Positions 33,521 to 41,962 of a DNA stretch of 46,866 nucleotides are shown in pieces; position 1 is the first letter of the stretch, and each line of letters opens with the position of its first letter. The notes under the pieces were generated by a model. It ran no database searches, had not been told where the DNA came from, and saw nothing but the letters and a program-made list of their open reading frames with translations. The stretch is from CAYJGN01 sp964369635 (GTDB lineage: Bacteria > Bacillota > Clostridia > Oscillospirales > Ruminococcaceae). Where the stretch lies: the NCBI GenBank assembly GCA_964369635.1, contig CAYJGN010000011.1:1-46866 (forward strand), written 5' to 3'. The translations under genes were made by a program, and so were the position numbers.

Positions 33521-33801
33521 TTCGCAGACTTTTTATCAATATAACCTTCGCGCGATAGCCTTGCCTTATAAAATTGCTTTAACCTAAACTACTGCAATCT
33601 ATTTTAATATATCCCCTTTTTTATTTAACTTTCACCTTTAAAATCATGTATATTCATCGTATATATGCAATTATTCATTGCATATTTTTAAAATAATGAA
33701 TAAATCGGTGAAAAATAGAGTAATTAATAGTAATTTTATATTTTCAAAAGTAAAACGCCTTAATTTATCCTAAATCTCAAAAATAAACTAATATTTGCCT
33801 A

Positions 33802-33830
33802 TTGCATTTTTATAAATATTCATATATAAT
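33802..33830 (+). promoter_or_regulatory. Promoter of the amino-acid ABC transporter operon
   Basis: TTGCAT (33802-33807), 17 bases, TATAAT (33825-33830). The start codon follows about 110 bases downstream. Confidence 0.75.
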
Positions 33831-33845
33831 GCATACATATTCATT
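33807..33845. promoter_or_regulatory. Two ArgR-like boxes over the promoter
   Basis: Two 18-bp windows (33807-33824 and 33828-33845), 3 bp apart, fit the ARG box pattern TGnATwwwwATnCA: the second core is TGCATACATATTCA (33830-33843, one mismatch) and the first TTTATAAATATTCA (33809-33822, one mismatch). The 3-bp gap is the spacing known for ArgR/AhrC operators. They cover the spacer and -10, which implies repression by arginine. AT-richness makes chance matches easier. Confidence 0.55.
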
Positions 33846-33949
33846 TTGCAGATGAAAAGTCGGTGACGACAAACGGCTAAGAGCTAAAGTTTTAAAAACA
33901 AATAAGCTCTTAAAAAACAAAATTAACAAAAGGTATTAAGGAGAAAAAA

Positions 33950-34762
33950 ATGAAAAAGTTACTAACACTTATTATGATCTTAGCACTAACCCTCTCGCTT
34001 GCAGCATGCGGCGGCGGAGAAGAAGAGATGACCAAAATCGATGAGATAAAAGCAGCAGGCCAGATAGTTATGGCAACATCGCCAGACTACCCACCTTTCG
34101 AGTACATCTATGTTGATGAAGACGGAAATGAGCAGGTTGTTGGTGCAGATATCCAACTTGGACAGTATATAGCTGATGCTCTTGGAGTTGAGCTTGTTGT
34201 TGAGTCGATGAACTTTGACGCTATTCTAAACGCAGTTGCAGCTGGTCAGGCAGACTTTGCGCTATCAGGCTTTACCTATAAACCAGAGCGTGCAGAAGCT
34301 TTCCACCTTGCAGGACCTTTCCACTCAGAGGGTGAGCAGATAATTCTAATCGCAGCAGATGATGATACAGAGTACACTTCGGTAAACGACTTTAGCGGCA
34401 AAAAAATCGGTGCACAGGGCGGAAGCTTGCAGCTTGACCTTGCAAACAGCATTGAGGGCGCAGAGGTACTGCAGTTCGCGCAGATAAACGAAGGAATTCT
34501 AATGCTACAATCAGGTGCTATCGACGGTCTTGCTATTGCTGAAATCGCTTCAGCAACACATGTTGAAGTAAACGAAGATATCAAATACAGCGGTGTAATA
34601 TTTGAAGAATATGAGCCAGGTCTATATGCAATCTGCCCACTTGACGATGAGGAGTTTAATACATTCCTAACCGAAACAGTTATCGAAGCTGATTCAAGCG
34701 GAGATTATGGTAGTTGGGTTGAGGAGCATGAGGAGCTTAGCAAATCACAGGCTACAGAATAA
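33950..34762 (+). CDS. Amino-acid ABC transporter substrate-binding lipoprotein
   Basis: 270 residues. A signal sequence ends at the lipobox SLAAC. The family-3 solute-binding fold shows IVMATSPDYPPFEYI, DIQLGQYIADALGVELVVESMNFDAIL, GQADFALSGFTYKPERAEAF and KKIGAQGGSLQLDLA. It would trap a polar amino acid. Arginine is suggested by the ArgR-like operator but not shown by sequence. Ribosome site AAGGAG is 7 bases before ATG. It leads a four-gene run with permease, ATPase and peptidase. Confidence 0.93.
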   Translation: MKKLLTLIMILALTLSLAACGGGEEEMTKIDEIKAAGQIVMATSPDYPPFEYIYVDEDGNEQVVGADIQLGQYIADALGVELVVESMNFDAILNAVAAGQADFALSGFTYKPERAEAFHLAGPFHSEGEQIILIAADDDTEYTSVNDFSGKKIGAQGGSLQLDLANSIEGAEVLQFAQINEGILMLQSGAIDGLAIAEIASATHVEVNEDIKYSGVIFEEYEPGLYAICPLDDEEFNTFLTETVIEADSSGDYGSWVEEHEELSKSQATE

Positions 34763-34823
34763 TAAATTATAATGATGAGGGTGGACATAGTTCCACCTTA
34801 CATCTATGTTAAGGAGATTCATT

Positions 34824-35582
34824 ATGATAGCAACTTCACTTTTTAGCTTTGATACGATGATGGAGATAGCCGATAAATATGCACATCTGTTTATCGATGG
34901 CTTTGGATATACCCTCCTACTATCAGCAATAACAGTGTTTTTTGGCTCACTTCTCGGGTTTATCGTCTATTTTGCAAAAGCTTCAAACTTAAAAATAGGC
35001 GGAGTGTTGCTCAAAAACAACCCCAAACTCAAAGCAAACCCAGTTTTAAATGCAATACTTTCATTTAAACCGATATCATTTATCGCAAACGTCTACATAG
35101 AAATAATTCGAGGAACTCCTCTTTTGCTCCAGCTTTATATCGGAACATTCTTAGTACCAGAGCTTTTAAATACGACACCAGATATGTTCGTTTCTGTTTC
35201 GATAGCGCTTGTTGTTAATAGCGGTGCTTATGTTTCAGAGATTATAAGGAGCGGCGTTCAAGCGGTCGATAAAGGACAAGATGAGGCGGCAAGAAGTCTT
35301 GGTTTTTCAAAGTTTCAGACGATGCTCTATGTTATAATGCCACAAGCGATAAGAAATATCTTACCGTCAATCGGTAACGAGTTCGTTATGGTTATCAAAG
35401 AAACATCGCTTGCATCAACCTTCTTTGTAGGTGACCTTATGACAACATATAAAGAGCTTTCTGCAGCCACCTATCAGTCGATGGAAGTGCTTGTACTCTG
35501 TGGTATTATCTATTTCGTAACAACATTCACGCTATCAAATATTATAAGGCTTATCGAGAGGAGGATGGGTAAAGGTGATTAA
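34824..35582 (+). CDS. Amino-acid ABC transporter permease
   Basis: 252 residues, HisM/GlnP-type. After the ATG at 34824 (AAGGAG 7 bases upstream; the open frame begins 6 codons earlier without one), it has about five membrane helices and the cytoplasmic EAA loop DKGQDEAARSLGFSKFQTMLYVIMPQAIRNILPSIGNEFV that docks with the ATPase. It contains VYIEIIRGTPLLLQLYIGTF, a family hallmark. It overlaps the ATPase gene by 8 bp. Confidence 0.95.
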   Translation: MIATSLFSFDTMMEIADKYAHLFIDGFGYTLLLSAITVFFGSLLGFIVYFAKASNLKIGGVLLKNNPKLKANPVLNAILSFKPISFIANVYIEIIRGTPLLLQLYIGTFLVPELLNTTPDMFVSVSIALVVNSGAYVSEIIRSGVQAVDKGQDEAARSLGFSKFQTMLYVIMPQAIRNILPSIGNEFVMVIKETSLASTFFVGDLMTTYKELSAATYQSMEVLVLCGIIYFVTTFTLSNIIRLIERRMGKGD

Positions 35583-36297
35583 GACATACGATTTAAAGAA
35601 AAATTTCGGCAAACTCAAAGTTTTAAAAGGAATATCTGAGCATATCAAAAAAGGCGAAGTTGTTTCGGTCATTGGTCCCTCCGGTAGCGGAAAAAGCACC
35701 TTTTTGCGCTGTTTAAATCTTCTTGAAGTCCCAAACTCGGGAACTATCGAGTTTGAGGGTGTTGAGATAACTAACACTAAGATTAAAATAGATAAGCACC
35801 GCCAAAAGATGGGAATGGTTTTCCAGCATTTTAATGTTTTCCCCCATAAAACGGTTTTGCAAAATCTAACGCTTGGCCCTATTAAAATACTAAAAAAAGA
35901 TAAAGAAACAGCTGAAAAAGAAGCGGAAGTACTGCTTGCAAGAGTTGGTCTTTCAGATAAGCGCGATGTCTACCCACGAAAGCTTTCAGGTGGCCAGAAA
36001 CAGCGTCTTGCAATTGCTCGTGCTCTTGCAATGAACCCCGATGTTATGCTTTTTGATGAGCCAACCTCAGCGCTTGATCCCGAGATGGTAGGCGAGGTTT
36101 TGGAGCTTATTCGAAGCCTTGTTTCAGATGGCATGACGACTGTTATCGTAACCCACGAGATGGGATTTGCTAAAGAGGTTTCAGATAGAGTTCTCTTTAT
36201 CGACGAGGGCGTTATAGTCGAGTCGGGAACACCTGCTGATATATTTGAAAATGCAAAAAATGAGCGTACAAAAGAATTTTTAGCAAAGGTTTTATAG
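35575..36297 (+). CDS. Amino-acid ABC transporter ATP-binding protein
   Basis: 240 residues, GlnQ/HisP-type. Walker A GPSGSGKST, Q-loop MVFQHFNVFPHKTV, signature LSGGQKQR, Walker B VMLFDEPTSALDPEMV, H-loop VIVTHEMGFAKEVSDRV. The start codon is GTG with AGGAGG 10 or so bases upstream, and it overlaps the end of the permease gene. It powers uptake through the neighbouring permease. Confidence 0.96.
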   Translation: MIKTYDLKKNFGKLKVLKGISEHIKKGEVVSVIGPSGSGKSTFLRCLNLLEVPNSGTIEFEGVEITNTKIKIDKHRQKMGMVFQHFNVFPHKTVLQNLTLGPIKILKKDKETAEKEAEVLLARVGLSDKRDVYPRKLSGGQKQRLAIARALAMNPDVMLFDEPTSALDPEMVGEVLELIRSLVSDGMTTVIVTHEMGFAKEVSDRVLFIDEGVIVESGTPADIFENAKNERTKEFLAKVL

Positions 36298-36306
36298 GGT
36301 GCTGAT

Positions 36307-37680
36307 ATGAAGAAATATTTTTCAGACAAAAAACTATATACTGATTTCGATGGAAACAAGGCGGTTTCTGATCTATCGAAACTTGTTTCCTTTGAAACTA
36401 TTTCATATAGCGATGAGAGCCGCATGAATAAAGGCGAGTTTGTTGCGGCGATTGAGTTTTTAAAAGAAACTTACCCGCTATGCAGTGAAAAACTTGAGTG
36501 GACGGTTATAAATGAAATGAGCCTTCTCCTAAAACTTCCGGGAGATGATAAAAAAGGCGTTATGTTAATGGCGCATATGGATGTTGTGCCGGTAAATGAA
36601 GAAAGCCTGGGCGACTGGAAATTCCCACCGTTTAGCGGTACAGTTGACGGCAATTTCATCTATGGCAGAGGGGCAAACGACACCAAAAATTCGCTTATAG
36701 CTTCTCTTAGTGCAATGGAATATCATCTTGCTCATGGGTTTGTTCCGAAAAAAGATATCTATTTCGCCTTTGGGCATGACGAGGAAACTCTTGGTGGTCG
36801 AGGTAATGCAGCAATTTCCGATATGCTAAAGAAGCAAGGCGTTACCCTTGACTTTGTCTTCGATGAGGGCGGCGGCTTTAAGATGGGGGATGATTATTTC
36901 GCTCCATCAACGCTGATTGCCAATATAAATATCTGCGAGAAAGGCTATACCGATATAACGGTTACAGCAAAAAACGAGGGCGGACATTCATCGCAACCGG
37001 GAAAAGGCACCTCACTCGGCGCTGTTTGTAAAGCACTTGGCAAAATTGAAGACAACGGCCTAAAGCCATCGGTAAACGAGGTTTTAAAGGAATTTTTTAT
37101 AGGTCTCTCACCTTATGTCGAGGATGAAACATATAAAAAATACTTCTCAGACCCTAAAAAATACGAGGCTGAAATAATCGCTTTTATGGAAGAAAAAAAG
37201 CATCTCGACCCGCTTGTTAAAACGACTACAGCCGTTAATATGATAAGCGGCTCCCCTGCGCCGAATGTTCTACCGCAGATAGTTACAGGACTAATTAATT
37301 TTAGAAACGGACCTGGGGATAGCTGTCAAGATATTTTAAAGCACTGTATAGAAGTTTCCGGGGATACAACACTTGATATTAAAATAGAGCGTGGTGTTGA
37401 CCCATCAGAGATAGCAAATATAAACTCAAATGGCTATAACGCGATAAAAGAAACGATTGGGGTATTTTTCCCAGAGGCAGTTGTTTTACCATCTATCTCA
37501 GTTGGCGGCACAGATGCAAGGTTTTATGAGCAGATCTGCAATGCTTGCATTCGTTTCAAGCCTTATTTAGAGCTTGGCGATCCTCCTGGCAATGAGCATA
37601 GAACAGATGAAAACACAAGGGTTGATGCCCATATAACCGCATGCAAATTTTATTGCTATTTAATCGAGCATTATTGCTAA
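36307..37680 (+). CDS. M20-family metallopeptidase (PM20D1/CPS1-like carboxypeptidase)
   Basis: 457 residues. Zinc-binding blocks are visible: LMAHMDVVPV, then FIYGRGANDTKNS, then FAFGHDEETLGGRG and VFDEGGGF, followed by the lid domain (GGHSSQPG) and a C-terminal segment with GGTDARFYEQI and GNEHRTDENTR. The long spacing and DEETLGGRG resemble carboxypeptidase S / PM20D1 and PepV-type dipeptidases. It begins 9 bp after the ATPase gene, so it likely breaks down or deacylates what the transporter brings in, releasing free amino acids. The substrate is unknown. Confidence 0.9.
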   Translation: MKKYFSDKKLYTDFDGNKAVSDLSKLVSFETISYSDESRMNKGEFVAAIEFLKETYPLCSEKLEWTVINEMSLLLKLPGDDKKGVMLMAHMDVVPVNEESLGDWKFPPFSGTVDGNFIYGRGANDTKNSLIASLSAMEYHLAHGFVPKKDIYFAFGHDEETLGGRGNAAISDMLKKQGVTLDFVFDEGGGFKMGDDYFAPSTLIANINICEKGYTDITVTAKNEGGHSSQPGKGTSLGAVCKALGKIEDNGLKPSVNEVLKEFFIGLSPYVEDETYKKYFSDPKKYEAEIIAFMEEKKHLDPLVKTTTAVNMISGSPAPNVLPQIVTGLINFRNGPGDSCQDILKHCIEVSGDTTLDIKIERGVDPSEIANINSNGYNAIKETIGVFFPEAVVLPSISVGGTDARFYEQICNACIRFKPYLELGDPPGNEHRTDENTRVDAHITACKFYCYLIEHYC

Positions 37681-37681
37681 A

Positions 37682-37718
37682 AAAACACCGACTCATATGA
37701 GTCGGTGTTTTCTTTTTA
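37682..37718. terminator. Bidirectional terminator after the peptidase gene
   Basis: AAAACACCGACTCAT pairs perfectly with ATGAGTCGGTGTTTT (15 bp, no unpaired loop besides hairpin turn) with T-runs on both strands. It ends the plus-strand transporter operon and the minus-strand HAD gene. Confidence 0.93.
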
Positions 37719-37750
37719 ACTTTTGTTTTGTTATAACTTATTTTTGCTTA

Positions 37751-38401
37751 TTAAAACCAGTTTTCAATCTCTTTCATATTATGGAAAACGGCTTTTGCCG
37801 GATATCTTCTGCAATGGGGTTCATCATCAAATCCAAATCCATATGTGACCGCTCCAAAATCACACCCCGCCATAACTGCTCCGAGCGCATCAAAAGGGCT
37901 ATCGCCAATCATAATGCATTCCGATATATTTACGCCGAGGTTTTGCGCAGCATAGGTGATAATTTTTGCCTTGCTATCTCGTCCACTCGCCTCATCAGAG
38001 CCTGCAATAAAATCAAAATACTCATAAATGCCATTGTCACGGATAACAACAGGCGCATAGCTTTGATGTTTAAAGGTGGCAACAGCAATAAGGTATCCTT
38101 TTTCTTTAAGTGATATCAAAGCCTCAGTGAGTCCCTCATATGGCTTTGAGAAATTCGCGCCAAACTCGGCATAGTCTTTTTTATAAAACTCAAAAGCGCG
38201 TTTTATATCATTATCATCTGAAACTTTACAGAGGTCTCTATAAATCTCATCAATTGGCGGGCCTATGAATCTTCTATGAAGCTCTTTTGATGGATGCGCC
38301 ACCCCTAAATAATCAAGTGAGCGAAGCATCGAGTAGATTATCCCCTCCTCGGTATTAAAAAGGGTTCCATCGAGGTCAAAAAGTATCGCTTTATATTTCA
38401 T
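37751..38401 (-). CDS. HAD-superfamily phosphatase (phosphoglycolate phosphatase-like)
   Basis: 216 residues. Motif I is LFDLDGTLFNTEEG, motif III K in AVATFKHQ, motif IV IMIGDSPFDALGA. The cap is a helical C1 type. The family dephosphorylates small metabolites such as 2-phosphoglycolate or pyrophosphate (PpaX) and cannot be narrowed further. GGAG lies 7 bases before the ATG. Confidence 0.88.
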   Translation of the reverse strand: MKYKAILFDLDGTLFNTEEGIIYSMLRSLDYLGVAHPSKELHRRFIGPPIDEIYRDLCKVSDDNDIKRAFEFYKKDYAEFGANFSKPYEGLTEALISLKEKGYLIAVATFKHQSYAPVVIRDNGIYEYFDFIAGSDEASGRDSKAKIITYAAQNLGVNISECIMIGDSPFDALGAVMAGCDFGAVTYGFGFDDEPHCRRYPAKAVFHNMKEIENWF

Positions 38402-38458
38402 TTAATTCTCCACTATCTAATTTGAATTCACCATTGAAACAGATTATATCTAAACATT

Positions 38459-39616
38459 TTATTTATAAGCTATTTCTAAAATATTTAAAACATCATCTTT
38501 TGAAAGTTTTTTATAATATCCTATCGTCTTTCTGTTTTCAAGAGTTTTGTTTGCAATAATACCAAGATCGTGCGCATCGTAATCGGCTAATTTCAATGGT
38601 AAATCTATCTCTTTTATAAACGCTTCAAGCGCCTCTATTGTTTTCTCTGCCGCCTTTATATCATCATTTTCGGTTATATCAAAAACCCGTCTTCCGAGTT
38701 GAGCTATTTTGACTGGGTTTTCTTTATATAGATACCTCATCCACGCAGGGAACGCAACAGCAAGCGCCGCTCCGTGCGAAATACCGTAAACCGCGGTTAG
38801 CTCATGAGCTATATCATGACTTGCCCAGTCACCCTCTCTTCCAGTTCCAAAAAGGCCGCTTTGCGCATTTGACCCACACCACATAACTTCAGCTCGATAA
38901 TCATAGTTATCCCCTTCTAAAAGGCAGAGAGGAATATATTTTAGCATACTTTTTATAGCACCTTCTGAAATTCTATCGGTAAAATCAACATTTGGGGTAT
39001 TGGTTAAATACCTTTCAAGCAGATGAGAAATAATATCAAATCCACCAGCCGCAGTTAGTTTTTTCGGTAGAGTGTAGGTATATGTTGGGTCGAGAATGGC
39101 AAATTTCGGAACAATTTTCGTCGAATAAGCTGTCCTTTTAAGGTTACCCTCTTCTTTTGTTACGACTGCCGCCAGCGAATATTCGCTTCCAGCCGCTGGG
39201 ATAGTGAGCACTGCGCCAATAGGTAGAGCATTTTCTATCTCATGCCCGCTCTCATCGTAAAAATCCCAAACATCTCCATCATATAAAGCACCAGCTGCAA
39301 TGGTTTTTGCGGTATCTATTGCAGAACCGCCTCCAATCGCTAAAACAAGCTCAATTTCCTCTTTTTTGCAGATTTCAATTCCCTCATAGCAATGGGAGAG
39401 CTTTGGATTCGGAGTTACCCCTCCATGACGGATAATCTTTATGCCATCTTTCTCTATAGACGAAATTATCTTCTCAAAAAAATCAAATTTTGCAACGATA
39501 TCATCATAGCATACCAAAACTTTATCGCCATATTCTTTTATATGCTCCGAAATACCAAGTGCACAGTCTTTTCCAAAAACTATTTTACAGGGGTTGTGAT
39601 AGCTAAAATTAACCAT
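38459..39616 (-). CDS. Iron-containing alcohol dehydrogenase (butanol dehydrogenase-type)
   Basis: 385 residues, group III alcohol dehydrogenase. The nucleotide site LAIGGGSAIDTAKTIAAG, and iron-binding segments with ALTIPAAGSEYS, GGFDIISHLLERY and DWASHDIAHELTAVYGISHGAALAVAFP are visible; the last provides two His ligands. N-terminus YHNPCKIVFGKD fits BdhA/YqhD. It probably reduces aldehydes with NAD(P)H to balance fermentation. It starts 27 bp after the PHP gene with AGGAGG upstream, so it may belong to the same transcript as the hydrogenase-sensor cluster; a small AAACGC-GACA-GCGTTT hairpin lies between. Confidence 0.92.
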   Translation of the reverse strand: MVNFSYHNPCKIVFGKDCALGISEHIKEYGDKVLVCYDDIVAKFDFFEKIISSIEKDGIKIIRHGGVTPNPKLSHCYEGIEICKKEEIELVLAIGGGSAIDTAKTIAAGALYDGDVWDFYDESGHEIENALPIGAVLTIPAAGSEYSLAAVVTKEEGNLKRTAYSTKIVPKFAILDPTYTYTLPKKLTAAGGFDIISHLLERYLTNTPNVDFTDRISEGAIKSMLKYIPLCLLEGDNYDYRAEVMWCGSNAQSGLFGTGREGDWASHDIAHELTAVYGISHGAALAVAFPAWMRYLYKENPVKIAQLGRRVFDITENDDIKAAEKTIEALEAFIKEIDLPLKLADYDAHDLGIIANKTLENRKTIGYYKKLSKDDVLNILEIAYK

Positions 39617-39643
39617 TTTTTTCCTCCTAAAACGCTGTCGCGT

Positions 39644-40366
39644 TTATTTTTTTATATTTAGTAGTTTTTTTATGAAATTTTCTTTTGTCGGCTCTTCTGA
39701 AAGCTCTATATATCCTTCTTTTGAGTATAGATTTTCAAGGTTGTGCGCGTCGCTATTTTTGATTATACTGTAATTTTCAAAGTTTTCTATTCGCCCTTGC
39801 CATTTCTCCAAATTATCAGGATAGGCAAGCTCTAAAGCGGTAAACTCGCATTCTGGCGGTATTGCTCCGAGTGAACTTATAACGCTGTATGAGCTTCTGT
39901 CTATATGCGCTGGGAAAGCATATCCGTTATATCGCTTCACCATTTCGGTAGCTTCAAATATAGAGAGATATGATGCATTTATCAAAAGTCGAGGCTCTTC
40001 ACCGATAACCTCATCTTCCTCATTCATAATCTGCTGGTCACCAAAAGCTGCTATATCATTTTCAATTGGCGGAATTGTTTCATAGAATTCTTTATAGAAA
40101 TTCTCGGCATCGCAAACTTCGCAAAACAGCGCTATCATATGAATTTCCTCGGCGGTATTTATCTCAACTCCTGAGAAAAACATTATCCCAACATCTTTTG
40201 CATGTTTTGCAGCCGCTTCGCAGTTTAGTATTGAATTATGGTCAGTAATTGCTAAAACATCAATTTCAAGCATTGAAGCGAGCATAACTATATTATATGG
40301 GGTCATCTCATTATCAGCACAGGGGGATAGCGCTGAATGGATATGTAAATCGTATTTAAGCTTCAT
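39644..40366 (-). CDS. PHP-domain metal-dependent phosphoesterase
   Basis: 240 residues. DLHIHSALSPCADNEMTPYNIV, LAITDHNSI and NSDAHNLE are the His/Asp metal-site blocks of the PHP family; FSGVEINTAEEIHMIALF sits between. In Clostridia a PHP protein of this kind is often next to DRTGG and hydrogenase-like genes; its target, a nucleotide or phosphoprotein, is not known. It overlaps the DRTGG-like gene upstream by 11 bp. Confidence 0.88.
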   Translation of the reverse strand: MKLKYDLHIHSALSPCADNEMTPYNIVMLASMLEIDVLAITDHNSILNCEAAAKHAKDVGIMFFSGVEINTAEEIHMIALFCEVCDAENFYKEFYETIPPIENDIAAFGDQQIMNEEDEVIGEEPRLLINASYLSIFEATEMVKRYNGYAFPAHIDRSSYSVISSLGAIPPECEFTALELAYPDNLEKWQGRIENFENYSIIKNSDAHNLENLYSKEGYIELSEEPTKENFIKKLLNIKK

Positions 40367-40688
40367 CTATGATAGCCTTGATTTTACATGCTGCCGTGAA
40401 GATATCAAGGTCTGTTTTAAATATCCATATACCGGCAGTTTTCGCTTTTTTTATCATATCTTCATCGACCTGCATCCCCTCAGCGACGACAATAACCGGC
40501 ATCTCACAAAGCGAAGCTACCGCTACCGCGTTCATATTCCCCATAACGGTTACAAACGCATGCTCATTTTTTCCGCGCGCCATAACGACAGATAAGAGGT
40601 CGCAGCAATAGCACCCTATAATATCGCTATCTTCCCCATCTAAAACCTTTGTTAGAAAATCCGTCTTTTCAAGCTCTTGGCATCTCAT
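40356..40688 (-). CDS. DRTGG-like small protein, second copy
   Basis: 110 residues. The core VTVMGNMNAVAVASLCEMPVIVVAEGMQVDEDMIKKAKTAGIWIFKTDLDIFTAACKI resembles the DRTGG domain and also the paralogue at 42645 (same length and pattern: an Ala/Val strand, a helix and TDLDIFTAAC, compared with TEHTMFTACG). It probably binds a nucleotide or small ligand. It overlaps both neighbours (4 and 11 bp), so the run is translationally coupled. Confidence 0.8.
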   Translation of the reverse strand: MRCQELEKTDFLTKVLDGEDSDIIGCYCCDLLSVVMARGKNEHAFVTVMGNMNAVAVASLCEMPVIVVAEGMQVDEDMIKKAKTAGIWIFKTDLDIFTAACKIKAIIDEA

Positions 40689-41962
40689 TGCTTATCACCC
40701 TTTCTAAATGGAAGTGGGACTATCTCTCGCTCGAGTTTTTCTCGCATTAGAACAACGCAATCCTCTTTTTTTGCTATCCCGCGAACAATATCTTCTGCAA
40801 ATGCTCTACATGAAGGTGAGCCGCAGGTTCCGCAGTCGAGAAGAGGTAGCGTTTCAAGAATTTCATCTATCTCAATCATCATATCCATTGCTTTCCCGAT
40901 ATCATCTGATAGCGAGAAAACAGGTAGTTCTGAGAGGGGGGTATCGAAAAGCTCAATACCTGTTGGAACTCTTCTTGAATATGTTGATTTCGGCAGTATT
41001 TTTTTAATTTTTGAGAGTTTTGTTTTTGCAATATATGGATTTTCAACGGTAAGCACTCCGCCAACACATCCACCACTGCATGCATTAAGCTCGATAAACT
41101 GAAGATCATCAAACTTATCATCCTCAAGATCCTCAAGCACCTTTATAACGTTTTCAATACCATCAGCAGCTAAAAAATCCTCATTTTGAAGCGCTGCTGC
41201 CTCGCCGCCACTTCGGCCCCAATTAACACCTCGCGCCCCACTAACGCTAATTCGAACTTCAGGTTGCGCACTCATAAGCGGCAGAATTTTCTTATAAACT
41301 TCCGATATCGCAATAACCTTATCTATCTCGCTTTTCACAGTGCCAAGTGGCATTCTTGAAGCGGTTACTTTAGCAGGACATGGTGAGATAAAAAATGTTC
41401 CTATCTCCTCTCTCTTAAGGCCTGTTTTTTCCATTGCTTCTTCCACTGCAAGTCTTGCCGCAAGCTCAACAGGTGCATTTATCGGTAAAACGTGGTGCAA
41501 AAGGTGCGGAAAGCGAACCCTTATAAGTCTTGTAACAGCAGGACATGCCGAGCTTATAATTGGTCGCAAATCTTTATTTTTCGCCATCAAATCATCAGTT
41601 AATTCAGAGACTATTTCAGCCGCTTTTGCCACCTCATATACTGCGTCAAATCCCATTTGTATAAGTGCGTCAAGTATAGTGTTTATATCGGTTATATGAT
41701 TGAATTGAGCATAAAAAGCAGGTGCTGGAAGCGCTATTTTATATTTATAGTTATCAAGGTCTGAGAGGTGGTCGTGGATAGCTTTTTTTGCATGATGCGG
41801 ACATACCCGAATACACTCACCGCAATCGATGCACCTCTCAGGCGTTATCTGCGCTTTGCCCTCACGAACTCTGATAGCCTCGGTAGGACATCTCTTTATG
41901 CAATTAATACAACCCTTACATTTCTCCACATCAAGGGTTACTGAATGGAAATGCTCAGCCAT
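40685..41962 (-). CDS. Putative sensory [FeFe]-hydrogenase-like iron-sulfur protein
   Basis: 425 residues. Two N-terminal [4Fe-4S] sites: CKGCINCIKRCP (Cys15-25) and CIDCGECIRVCP (Cys44-54). The central domain has the three H-cluster motifs in altered form: SSACP (Cys140), SPCPAK (Cys195) and NACSGGCVGG (Cys295, Cys299). The catalytic type reads TSCCP; here the first Cys, a proton relay in catalytic enzymes, is Ala139. A C-terminal [4Fe-4S] domain follows (Cys377, 380, 385, 402). The Ala and the DRTGG-HATPase-PHP context fit the putative sensory group C/D [FeFe]-hydrogenases described for Thermotoga HydS; low activity is expected. AGGAG lies 6 bases upstream. It is likely regulatory, not energy-producing. 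Confidence 0.85.
   Translation of the reverse strand: MAEHFHSVTLDVEKCKGCINCIKRCPTEAIRVREGKAQITPERCIDCGECIRVCPHHAKKAIHDHLSDLDNYKYKIALPAPAFYAQFNHITDINTILDALIQMGFDAVYEVAKAAEIVSELTDDLMAKNKDLRPIISSACPAVTRLIRVRFPHLLHHVLPINAPVELAARLAVEEAMEKTGLKREEIGTFFISPCPAKVTASRMPLGTVKSEIDKVIAISEVYKKILPLMSAQPEVRISVSGARGVNWGRSGGEAAALQNEDFLAADGIENVIKVLEDLEDDKFDDLQFIELNACSGGCVGGVLTVENPYIAKTKLSKIKKILPKSTYSRRVPTGIELFDTPLSELPVFSLSDDIGKAMDMMIEIDEILETLPLLDCGTCGSPSCRAFAEDIVRGIAKKEDCVVLMREKLEREIVPLPFRKGDKQ

Larger units (their letters stand above)
33222..33949. other. 728-bp intergenic region: element D, tandem array, promoter and ArgR-like boxes
   Basis: Left part (33228-33520) is very GC-rich: cloverleaf element D followed by ten tandem repeats. 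Right part is AT-rich and ends in the amino-acid transporter promoter with overlapping ArgR-like boxes. About 33545-33800 holds nothing clear apart from several TTCATT / AATGAA-type inverted segments. The open frames over the repeat array are low-complexity; because the period is 20-21, they do not keep one frame and are not real. Confidence 0.75.

Noticed and set aside
33165..33587. Several open frames over the tandem repeats
   Set aside because: They are low-complexity Arg/Lys/Ala or Cys/Gly-rich strings caused by the repeat, lack ribosome sites, and the period of 20-21 would shift frame between units.
37697..38113. Open frame on the plus strand opposite the HAD gene
   Set aside because: It is a shadow of the HAD phosphatase gene, which has clear motifs.
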